The notes under the pieces: model-generated
The model's input: the letters and a program-made list of their open reading frames with translations, nothing else
Told to the model about the DNA's origin: nothing
Databases searched by the model: none
Translations under genes and position numbers: made by a program
In this document: positions 1 to 4,438 of the stretch, one piece after another
Layout: each line of letters begins with the position of its first letter
Position numbering within the stretch: the stretch's first letter is position 1
Assembly: GCA_018061525.1 (NCBI GenBank)
Contig: JAGOUB010000051.1
Span: 1-6,639, forward strand
Length of the DNA stretch: 6,639 nt
DNA from: Candidatus Peribacteraceae bacterium
Lineage (GTDB): Bacteria; Patescibacteriota; Gracilibacteria; Peribacterales; Peribacteraceae
Direction of reading: 5' to 3'

Positions 1-1
1 C

Positions 2-679
2 GCCGACGGCCGCACGCTCAAGCTCATCCTCCTCACGAGCCCCTCACCCGCCGCCTACCGCACCGTCGCCGAACAGGTGGCCAAGCAGTGGCGCGAGCTG
101 GGCGTGGACGTGGCCGTCGAGATCCCCGAGAACCGCGCCGAGTTCGAAGCCCGCCTACTCCGCCGCGAGTACGACGTCCTCCTCTATGGGCAGTCGCTGC
201 TCAATAACCTGGACGCCTATCCCTACTGGCACAGCAGCGACGTGCAGAAGCAAACCGAGGATCCCAATGAGCTGCGCCTCGACGCCTACAACCTCTCGCA
301 GTACAACTCACCCCAGGCCGATGTGCTGCTGGAGAAGATCCGCGGCGATGACGACGAAAGCGAGCGCCTGCAGGCCATTGCCCAGCTGCGCGACGTGCTC
401 AAGCGCGATACGCCGGCCATCGTCCTCTACTCGCCCATCTACACCTACGCGCACCGCGACGACATCCTGGGCGTCGACCTGGGTCACCTCTCCATGCACG
501 CCGATCGTATGCACAGTCTTTCCAAGTGGTACGTCCGCCAAGAGCGTGTCTTCCGGCCGGGCCTCGGTTGGGGGTCATTCTTCGGTTGGCTGGGTGGGAA
601 CTTTGGCGGTAAGAATCCCGCTGAAGGAGCGTCCTCATCCTCGCAATCAGCCGCCTCATCTGATAACCCCGATCTCTGA
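2..679 (+). CDS. ABC transporter substrate-binding protein, family 5 (C-terminal part)
   Basis: This is the C-terminal 225 residues of an extracellular solute-binding protein of the family 5 (peptide/nickel/oligopeptide) type. Such proteins deliver ligand to an ABC importer outside the membrane. The frame is open from base 2, so the N-terminus with signal and first lobe lies upstream. Recognisable features are the second-lobe segment (TVAEQVAKQWRELGVDV, residues about 21-37 of the visible part), the aromatic region DAYPYWHSSD, the NLSQYNSPQADVLL segment, and the helix with LRDVLKRDTPAIVLYSP. The end is a KWYVRQERVFR tail, which I associate with Parcubacteria homologues, followed by a Gly/Trp-rich stretch and a Ser-rich low-complexity C-terminus. 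No permease or ATPase gene follows; rplI comes next behind its own promoter. The family call is firm, but the ligand cannot be read from this part. Confidence 0.85.
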   Translation, partial: ADGRTLKLILLTSPSPAAYRTVAEQVAKQWRELGVDVAVEIPENRAEFEARLLRREYDVLLYGQSLLNNLDAYPYWHSSDVQKQTEDPNELRLDAYNLSQYNSPQADVLLEKIRGDDDESERLQAIAQLRDVLKRDTPAIVLYSPIYTYAHRDDILGVDLGHLSMHADRMHSLSKWYVRQERVFRPGLGWGSFFGWLGGNFGGKNPAEGASSSSQSAASSDNPDL

Positions 680-717
680 AGAGGTGAGAATCGCCTAGCA
701 GGGCTCTGAAAAGAGGA

Positions 718-746
718 TTGACCCGCCTTGCATGGCTCAGTAAAAT
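718..746 (+). promoter_or_regulatory. sigma70-type promoter for rplI
   Basis: TTGACC (718-723), a 17-nt spacer and TAAAAT (741-746) match 5/6 bases in each hexamer at ideal spacing. This is the best promoter in the window. The predicted transcription start near 753 leaves a leader of only about 12 nt before the rplI ATG at 765. That leader has no Shine-Dalgarno sequence. Read from sequence; no experimental support. Confidence 0.7.
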
Positions 747-764
747 GGTCGGGCTTTACGATTC

Positions 765-1217
765 ATGGAAGTACTCCTGCTCCAAAACGTGGCGAAGCTC
801 GGAAAGAAAGATGACCTCCTGGTCGTCGGGGATGGTTTTGCCCTGAACTACCTGCTGCCCAGCCGCCAGGCGATCGTCGCGACCCCGCTCGTGCGCCGCC
901 GCTACGCTGACCGCATCCGCAACCGCGCCGAAGAGCGCGAGAAGGAGAAGTCGAGCCAGGAAGGCGCCGCCAAGGCCCTCTCCGGTAAGTCGATCACCTT
1001 CAAGAAGAAGGCCACCAAGACCGGCAAGCTCTACGCTGCCATCTCGGAGAAGATCATCTCGGAGGCTCTCCGCGACCAGCACAAGATGGACATCCTCGCC
1101 GCGGACATCGAGATCGGCCAGCCGATCAAGTCCGTAGGCAAGAGCGAAGTGTCCGTGCTCATGGGCGGCCAGAAGCTCACGATCAACGTGATCGTCGAGG
1201 CTGAGGCTGGCGAGTAA
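765..1217 (+). CDS. rplI: 50S ribosomal protein bL9
   Basis: Ribosomal protein bL9 binds 23S rRNA near the L1 stalk and helps maintain reading-frame fidelity. The N-terminal domain is clear: MEVLLLQNVAKLGKKDDLLV, then GFALNYLLPSRQAI (residues 24-37) matches the family's GYARNFLLP signature. A charged connecting helix rich in R, E and K follows (about 44-64). The C-terminal domain has GKLYAAISEKIISEAL (87-102) in place of the usual GKLFGSVTSKDIADAL. At 150 residues it has normal full length (about 148). The ATG at 765 gives exactly the conserved N-terminus. It is usually found with rpsF, ssb and rpsR; here it stands alone between a solute-binding protein and a NUDIX gene and has its own promoter. 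No Shine-Dalgarno is present. The identification is very secure. Confidence 0.97.
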   Translation: MEVLLLQNVAKLGKKDDLLVVGDGFALNYLLPSRQAIVATPLVRRRYADRIRNRAEEREKEKSSQEGAAKALSGKSITFKKKATKTGKLYAAISEKIISEALRDQHKMDILAADIEIGQPIKSVGKSEVSVLMGGQKLTINVIVEAEAGE

Positions 1218-1256
1218 TCGCTCGCTGCCCGATCGCCTATGGTAGATTCGTCGTGC

Positions 1257-1673
1257 ATGGAGAAGAGGAATCCCCTGGTTGGCGTCGCCATCTTTGTCTG
1301 CCGCGACGGCAAAATTTTGCTGAGCCTGCGGAAAAACTCCCATAGCGCCGGCACCTGGGGCCTGGCGGGCGGGCATCTGGAATTCGGCGAGACCTTCGAA
1401 GAGTGCGCTCTACGTGAGTTAAAGGAGGAAGCCGGCGCCATCGCCGTCGCGAACGTCCGCTTTGCGACCATTAGCGGCGATGTCTTTCCGGATGTAGATC
1501 GGCACTACGTCACCATTTTTATGACGGGCGACTATGTCTCGGGCGAGGCTGAGAACATGGAGCCGCACAAATTCGAACGCTGGGAGTGGTTTAAGCCATC
1601 CGAATTGCCGCCGAACCTCTTCCCGTCGTTGAAAACCATCATCGACCGCGGATTTGATCCCTTTGCGATATGA
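1257..1673 (+). CDS. NUDIX hydrolase (NUDT15/MutT-like)
   Basis: NUDIX hydrolases cleave nucleoside diphosphates linked to another moiety, often oxidised or non-canonical nucleotides. The Nudix box G-x5-E-x7-REUxEExGU is complete (numbering from the upstream ATG at 1239): G45, E51, R59-E60, E63-E64, G66. The last hydrophobic position is Ala67 instead of the usual I/L/V. The segments around it, GTWGLAGGHLEFGE and HYVTIFM, resemble the NUDT15-type nucleotide pyrophosphatases, so a cytosolic nucleotide-cleaning role is likely. Substrate cannot be assigned. Two in-frame ATGs exist, at 1239 and 1257. I prefer 1257 (MEKRNPLVGV) because the family starts there and -10-like TAGATT (1243-1248) lies just upstream; the first ATG adds only MVDSSC. 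It starts 39 nt after rplI and may be partly co-transcribed with it. The last codon is a rare ATA (Ile). Confidence 0.88.
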   Translation: MEKRNPLVGVAIFVCRDGKILLSLRKNSHSAGTWGLAGGHLEFGETFEECALRELKEEAGAIAVANVRFATISGDVFPDVDRHYVTIFMTGDYVSGEAENMEPHKFERWEWFKPSELPPNLFPSLKTIIDRGFDPFAI

Positions 1674-1734
1674 TGGCCCAAGTGGGGCTGACGGCGCATC
1701 TGTGCCGGCGTTATGAAAAGGCTCCTGGGCGCTC

Positions 1735-1750
1735 CCGACCTATCGGTCGG
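1735..1750 (+). terminator. small GC hairpin between NUDIX gene and tRNA
   Basis: CCGACC (1735-1740) and GGTCGG (1745-1750) form a perfect 6-bp stem with loop TATC. The following CTTCGTTCTG is T-rich but has no proper U-run. It could be a weak terminator for the NUDIX transcript or a regulatory dyad before the tRNA promoter. The rest of the 1674-1774 gap shows no gene. Confidence 0.3.
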
Positions 1751-1760
1751 CTTCGTTCTG

Positions 1761-1766
1761 TATGAT
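1761..1766 (+). promoter_or_regulatory. -10 element of tRNA promoter
   Basis: TATGAT matches the -10 consensus at 5/6 and lies 8 nt before the first base of the mature tRNA at 1775, so transcription would start almost at the tRNA 5' end. No convincing -35 hexamer is seen at 16-18 nt; the region carries the CCGACC/GGTCGG dyad instead. Confidence 0.4.
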
Positions 1767-1774
1767 ATCGGCAC

Positions 1775-1851
1775 GGGCCAGTAGCTCAGTTGGTTAGAGC
1801 TCCGGACTTATACACCGGCGGTCGATGGTTCAACTCCATCCTGGCCCACCA
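1775..1851 (+). tRNA. tRNA-Ile, anticodon UAU (TAT)
   Basis: The cloverleaf folds cleanly. The acceptor stem GGGCCAG/CTGGCCC pairs 7/7, and the D stem GCTC/GAGC encloses a loop containing GG. The T stem GATGG/CCATC pairs 5/5 with loop TTCAACT, the discriminator base is A, and CCA is encoded (1849-1851). The anticodon stem is CCGGA/ACCGG, with four G-C pairs and an A-A mismatch next to the loop. The seven-base loop is CTTATAC, so after U33 the anticodon is TAT (1809-1811), which reads AUA (Ile). Most bacteria read AUA with a CAU anticodon modified to lysidine by TilS. The tRNA is secure; the unusual anticodon depends on the 7-nt loop reading, which the invariant T33 supports. No second tRNA is adjacent. 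Confidence 0.9.
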
Positions 1852-1873
1852 CAGAAAAATAAACTTGCCTCTT

Positions 1874-1902
1874 TTGACACCGAGACATGGCTATTGTGCG
1901 AT
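1874..1902 (+). promoter_or_regulatory. candidate promoter for cold-shock gene
   Basis: A perfect -35 TTGACA (1874-1879) is followed after 17 nt by TGCGAT (1897-1902), a weak -10 with 3/6 matches. The start would be near 1909, giving a leader of about 50 nt with the 1921-1934 palindrome inside it. A competing pair is TAGACA (1929-1934), 16 nt, then TACTAT (1951-1956), which would start transcription at or just past the ATG at 1960. I cannot decide between them. Confidence 0.35.
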
Positions 1903-1920
1903 TTCCCAGGCACCATCAAC

Positions 1921-1934
1921 TGTCTATTTAGACA
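1921..1934. repeat. perfect palindrome upstream of cold-shock gene
   Basis: TGTCTA-TT-TAGACA is a perfect dyad with 6-bp arms and a 2-bp centre, 25 nt before the cold-shock start codon. It overlaps a possible -35 (TAGACA). It could be a repressor operator, or in RNA a tiny hairpin in the 5' leader. The 2-nt loop makes an RNA hairpin poor, so a protein-binding site is more likely. Confidence 0.4.
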
Positions 1935-1959
1935 ACTCTCTTCTTTTCTCTACTATTTT

Positions 1960-2232
1960 ATGACAGTCGGCACCATCAAGACCAAGACGGACAAGGGCTT
2001 CGGATTCATCGCCGTCGAGGGCTCCGAGGACGTGTTCGTCCACAACAGCGCCTGCAACGGGCAGTTCGATTCCTGGCCGATCGGTCAGGCTGTCCAGTTC
2101 GACATCGAAAAGAACGAAAAGGGCCTCCGCGCCGTCAACGTCACGGCCGCCAAGGCCGGCGGCGCCGTCACTCCCAAGTCTGAGAACCAGGCTGAGGACG
2201 CTTCGGCTCCGGATATGTCCATGGCCGCCTAA
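1960..2232 (+). CDS. cold-shock domain protein
   Basis: This is a small single-stranded nucleic-acid-binding protein of the cold-shock (CSD, OB-fold) family, acting as an RNA chaperone in the cytosol. RNP1 is KGFGFI (residues 12-17) and RNP2 is DVFVH (24-28). The ATG at 1960 gives MTVGTIK, matching the family's MxxGTVK start; the frame is open further upstream, but that stretch runs through the tRNA. Canonical members read GTVKWFNxxKGFGFI; here KWF is replaced by KTKT, so the first aromatic RNA-contacting residues are missing. The domain spans about residues 1-65. A further 25 residues form an Ala/Glu/Asp/Ser-rich tail (TPKSENQAEDASAPDMSMAA) that is probably disordered, giving 90 residues against the usual 65-70. 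It has no Shine-Dalgarno and is followed by a hairpin terminator, so it is probably monocistronic. Confidence 0.9.
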   Translation: MTVGTIKTKTDKGFGFIAVEGSEDVFVHNSACNGQFDSWPIGQAVQFDIEKNEKGLRAVNVTAAKAGGAVTPKSENQAEDASAPDMSMAA

Positions 2233-2244
2233 GGCCAACTTGGA

Positions 2245-2275
2245 ACCCTGGCCGTGCCGAGAGGCCGGCCGGGGT
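2245..2275 (+). terminator. terminator-like hairpin after cold-shock gene
   Basis: ACCCTGGCC (2245-2253) pairs with GGCCGGGGT (2267-2275), 9 bp with one G-U wobble. The loop contains a nested GCC-GAGA-GGC hairpin. A moderately T-rich tail (TCTTCAT) follows, 13 nt after the stop codon. Position and strength fit an intrinsic terminator, though the U-tract is weak. Confidence 0.5.
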
Positions 2276-2315
2276 CTTCATCGTGTCCCGCCCCCCCCGA
2301 TAGAACAGATATTCT

Positions 2316-2344
2316 TTGAGCCGAACGAAAGTCTGGCGAATAGT
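2316..2344 (+). promoter_or_regulatory. weak candidate promoter for msrB
   Basis: TTGAGC (2316-2321), 17 nt, AATAGT (2339-2344; 4/6). The predicted leader is about 29 nt. An alternative -10, TATCCT (2367-2372), lies so near the ATG that it would give a leaderless transcript, but it lacks a -35. The only purine-rich stretch, AAGAGG (2359-2364), is 15 nt from the ATG, too far for a normal Shine-Dalgarno. The gap also holds a run of eight C (2291-2298). Confidence 0.25.
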
Positions 2345-2379
2345 CGTTTGCGAGCGGCAAGAGGCGTATCCTCGTCGCC

Positions 2380-2784
2380 ATGACCGACCCGAAGAAGCCC
2401 GATACCAGCCATCTGACCAAGGAGCAGTACGACGTTACACAGTGCTCGGCCACCGAAGCGCCGTTCACCGGCGAGTATTGGAATACGCACGACGACGGCA
2501 CCTATACCTGCGTCGTCTGCGGCCACGAACTCTTCAAAAGCGACGACAAATTTGATTCTGGCACGGGTTGGCCCAGCTTCGATCGGCCGGCCGGCGGCAG
2601 CGCGGTGGACGAGAAGGAAGACGCCTCGCACGGCATGCGGCGCACCGAAACCGTCTGTGGCAACTGCGGCGCGCACCTCGGCCACCTCTTTCCCGACGGA
2701 CCGCGCACCACGGGCATGCGCTACTGCATCAATTCGGCGGCACTCAAGCTGAAGCGGGCAGAATCCGGAAAAGGACAAGAGTAA
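2380..2784 (+). CDS. msrB: peptide-methionine (R)-S-oxide reductase MsrB
   Basis: MsrB reduces the R-epimer of methionine sulfoxide in proteins, repairing oxidative damage. The full 134-residue domain is present: LTKEQYDVTQ (12-21), PFTGEYW (28-34), the two zinc-holding CxxC pairs (C44-C47 and C93-C96), SGTGWPSF (60-67), TSHGM-like SHGMRRTE (83-90), HLGHLFPDGP (99-108) and the catalytic RYCINSAAL (114-122) with nucleophile Cys116. The commonest resolving-cysteine position (GCGWPSF, as in E. coli) is Thr62 here. Cys22 in the N-terminal segment is the only other free cysteine and could serve instead. There is no signal peptide, so it is cytosolic. The ATG at 2380 is the natural start. It lies 53 nt upstream of the HMA fusion gene, which has its own promoter. 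Confidence 0.96.
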   Translation: MTDPKKPDTSHLTKEQYDVTQCSATEAPFTGEYWNTHDDGTYTCVVCGHELFKSDDKFDSGTGWPSFDRPAGGSAVDEKEDASHGMRRTETVCGNCGAHLGHLFPDGPRTTGMRYCINSAALKLKRAESGKGQE

Positions 2785-2833
2785 GCGGAAATTTTGCCGT
2801 CAGCTTGCGCACGGTGCTACGATAGTTTCCGCT
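2784..2833. repeat. inverted repeat bracketing the HMA-fusion promoter
   Basis: AGCGGAAA (2784-2791) and TTTCCGCT (2826-2833) are perfect 8-bp inverted copies, extendable inward to 10 bp in RNA with one G-U pair. They lie immediately outside the -35 and -10 hexamers, with arm centres about 42 bp (four helical turns) apart. The arrangement suggests paired regulator sites. A read-through RNA from msrB could also fold here. Not matched to a known operator. Confidence 0.45.
2794..2823 (+). promoter_or_regulatory. promoter for HMA-fusion operon
   Basis: TTGCCG (2794-2799), an 18-nt spacer and TACGAT (2818-2823) form a reasonable sigma70-type promoter (4/6 in each hexamer). The start near 2830 leaves about 8 nt before the ATG at 2838, with no Shine-Dalgarno. 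An imperfect dyad CGGaAA-tt-TTgCCG (2786-2799) overlaps the -35. Confidence 0.5.
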
Positions 2834-2837
2834 GCCT

Positions 2838-4166
2838 ATGACGACGTCCCGCGACCACGAGGAATCCGAGTGCTTCTCCATTGGGGGGATGCATTGCCGC
2901 AGTTGCGAGATCAAATTGGAGCGTGCCATCAAGCAATTGCCCGGCGTGACGGCCGTGGAGGCGAAGCATGGCGCTGGGACAGTGCGCGTGACGCGCGCGG
3001 CCAGCGGCGCGAGCGACCACCAGATCGAAGCGGCCATTCGCGCCCAAGGCTACGGCGCCGGCGAAGGGTCCGCCTCGAATCGCTCATGGGGCATCGTCGT
3101 CCTATCCATAGGACTGGCGCTCGCCTTGCTCTGGCTCCTCAACCTGGCCCACCTCACCTCGTTGGCGCCCGCGGCGCAGCAGGGATTAAGTCTCGGCGGC
3201 GCATTGCTCATCGGCCTCGTGGCCGGCACAAGCAGCTGCCTGGCCGTAGTCGGCGGATTGGTGCTCGCCCTGGCCAACCGCGACGCCGGCGCCGGCGAGC
3301 GCACCACTATGCAGCGCCTGGAGCCACTCCTGCAATTCAACGTCGGGCGCCTGCTGGCGTACTTCGTGCTCGGCGGTGGCATCGGTCTCGTTGGCCGCTC
3401 GGTCGGGCTCGACATCACCAGCACGGCCGTCGTCACGCTGGTAGTGGCGCTGCTCATGCTCTGGCTGGGACTTTCGCAGCTCGGCATCACCGCGCACCTG
3501 CCGCTCCCCTCACTGCCCAAGTCGCTCTCGCACCGCATCGCGGCGCTGAGCGACAGCCCGCATCCGGCTGCGCCGTTCTTGCTCGGTGCCGGTACGTTCT
3601 TCTTGCCCTGTGGCTTCACGCAGTCGATGCAGCTGGTGGCCCTCGCCTCCGGCAGCTTCATGACGGGCGGTATCCTGATGTTCTTCTTCGCGCTCGGCAC
3701 GTTGCCGGCACTGATGGGCCTGAGCGTCTTGAGCTCGCTCGCCTCCGGTCGCTCCGCCGTCCTGCTCAAGACCACCACCGGCGCGCTCGTTGTCTTCTTG
3801 GCGCTGCTGAATCTGCAGAGTGGACTGACGCTCTTGGGCGTCCCTGCCGATCTGCCCTTCTTGCGTCACTCCGACGGCGTGCTGGCGGAACTACATCCCG
3901 GCGAGCAGGATATTTCGATGACGGTGACGCCCTACGGCACCTATGAGCCGAGTGTCCTGACGGTGCGGGCGGGCATCCCCGTGAAGTGGACGATTGATGG
4001 CACCAACGCCGCAGGTTGTACGAATGGCATCGTGGTTCCGGCGCTTGGCATCAACCAGGAGCTTCGCCGCGGCGAGAACGTCATCACCTTTACACCGCTG
4101 CAGCCCGGCACCCTCGCCTTCAGCTGCACGATGGGCATGGTGCGCGGCGCCTTCCATGTCATCTGA
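2838..4166 (+). CDS. HMA + DsbD/TauE-like membrane + cupredoxin fusion protein
   Basis: This 442-residue inner-membrane protein has three parts. Residues 11-75 are a heavy-metal-associated domain with the metal site GMHCRSC (Cys20, Cys23). Residues about 83-330 form a polytopic domain of the DsbD/CcdA, TauE/SafE or UreH-like type. It has roughly seven hydrophobic segments (about 84-105, 117-145, 165-189, 195-215, 247-270, 275-300, 308-330), with GTSSCLAVVGG (Cys134) and FFLPCGFTQ (Cys258) at the positions of the paired redox cysteines. Residues about 356-442 are a cupredoxin-like beta domain with GCTNG (Cys394) and FSCTMGM (Cys430, Met432, Met434) as likely copper ligands. Known relatives move metal or electrons across the membrane; copper handling is inferred from the HMA and cupredoxin ends. 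The ATG at 2838 starts directly before the HMA domain. It is followed 2 nt later by a free HMA protein, clearly one operon. Substrate and direction of transport are unproven. Confidence 0.85.
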   Translation: MTTSRDHEESECFSIGGMHCRSCEIKLERAIKQLPGVTAVEAKHGAGTVRVTRAASGASDHQIEAAIRAQGYGAGEGSASNRSWGIVVLSIGLALALLWLLNLAHLTSLAPAAQQGLSLGGALLIGLVAGTSSCLAVVGGLVLALANRDAGAGERTTMQRLEPLLQFNVGRLLAYFVLGGGIGLVGRSVGLDITSTAVVTLVVALLMLWLGLSQLGITAHLPLPSLPKSLSHRIAALSDSPHPAAPFLLGAGTFFLPCGFTQSMQLVALASGSFMTGGILMFFFALGTLPALMGLSVLSSLASGRSAVLLKTTTGALVVFLALLNLQSGLTLLGVPADLPFLRHSDGVLAELHPGEQDISMTVTPYGTYEPSVLTVRAGIPVKWTIDGTNAAGCTNGIVVPALGINQELRRGENVITFTPLQPGTLAFSCTMGMVRGAFHVI

Positions 4167-4168
4167 GC

Positions 4169-4381
4169 ATGCTCCAAACGGTCGTCGCCATTCCTGGCAT
4201 GGACTGTCCCGACTGCCTCGACCAGGTGCGCAACGTGACCGCCAAGTTTCCGGGTATAACGGCTCACGTGGACGAAACCTCCAAGCGCGTGACGCTCGAG
4301 CACGCCGTACCGATGGATTTTGCCGGTTGGAAGGCGTCCATCGAAGCCCTGGGACCAGCCTATAAGGTTGTTTCCGCCTGA
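4169..4381 (+). CDS. small heavy-metal-associated (HMA) protein, CopZ-like
   Basis: A 70-residue single-domain HMA protein with the metal site GMDCPDC (residues 10-16, Cys13 and Cys16) after a first strand LQTVVAIP, in the usual beta-alpha-beta order. CopZ-type proteins of this size carry Cu(I) in the cytosol to membrane transporters. Starting 2 nt after the stop of the fusion protein, it is almost certainly co-translated with it and is the probable partner of its own HMA domain. The frame is open upstream to 4016, but that part overlaps the fusion gene; the ATG at 4169 gives the correct domain start. Asp and Pro in the MDCPDC site differ from the CopZ consensus MHCxxC, so the metal could be other than copper. 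One Ile codon is a rare ATA (residue 30). No Shine-Dalgarno is visible. Confidence 0.85.
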   Translation: MLQTVVAIPGMDCPDCLDQVRNVTAKFPGITAHVDETSKRVTLEHAVPMDFAGWKASIEALGPAYKVVSA

Positions 4382-4402
4382 GTAAAAAGGCGTAGAGAGT
4401 TG

Positions 4403-4431
4403 TTGCAAAATATTTGCAGTATCAATAGGAT
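4403..4431 (+). promoter_or_regulatory. promoter of the zur-znuA-znuC operon
   Basis: TTGCAA (4403-4408), exactly 17 nt, then TAGGAT (4426-4431), 4/6 matches each. The predicted start at about 4438 falls on or next to the GTG start codon at 4439, so the mRNA would be leaderless. It lies in the only gap (57 nt) between the HMA operon and zur. Confidence 0.55.
4404..4418. promoter_or_regulatory. putative Zur (Fur-family) operator
   Basis: TGCAAAATATTTGCA is a 7-1-7 palindrome: six perfect outer pairs, one innermost mismatch and a central T. This is the size and symmetry of Fur-family boxes. It covers most of the -35 and enters the spacer of the zur promoter, so bound repressor would block RNA polymerase. 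No second copy was noticed in the window. Confidence 0.55.
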
Positions 4432-4438
4432 CGGGGGT

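Noticed and set aside
673..720. Two similar CTCTGAA-AGAGG stretches after the solute-binding protein gene
   Set aside because: Short and imperfect; no terminator-quality hairpin or U-run, so treated as chance.
1239..1256. First ATG of the NUDIX frame as start
   Set aside because: Possible, but it adds only six non-conserved residues and overlaps -10-like sequence (TATGGT/TAGATT); ATG at 1257 is preferred, not proven.
756..1376. 206-codon minus-strand frame opposite rplI
   Set aside because: Antisense to bL9, which is certain; the translation is low-complexity Leu/Ala/Asp-rich.
1825..1959. Upstream extension of the cold-shock reading frame
   Set aside because: The extension begins inside the tRNA gene and is unlike any cold-shock protein; ATG at 1960 gives the conserved start.
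2870..3946. 358-codon + strand frame inside the HMA fusion gene
   Set aside because: Arg/Ala/Gly/His-rich translation without domains; the overlapping frame has HMA, membrane and cupredoxin domains.
4016..4168. Longer start for the small HMA protein
   Set aside because: It would overlap the cupredoxin coding region by 150 nt in another frame and adds a non-conserved segment; ATG at 4169 matches the HMA domain start.
4400..4438. TTG start at 4400 for zur
   Set aside because: These bases hold the promoter and palindrome; the added residues (LQNICSINRIGG) do not match Fur-family N-termini.
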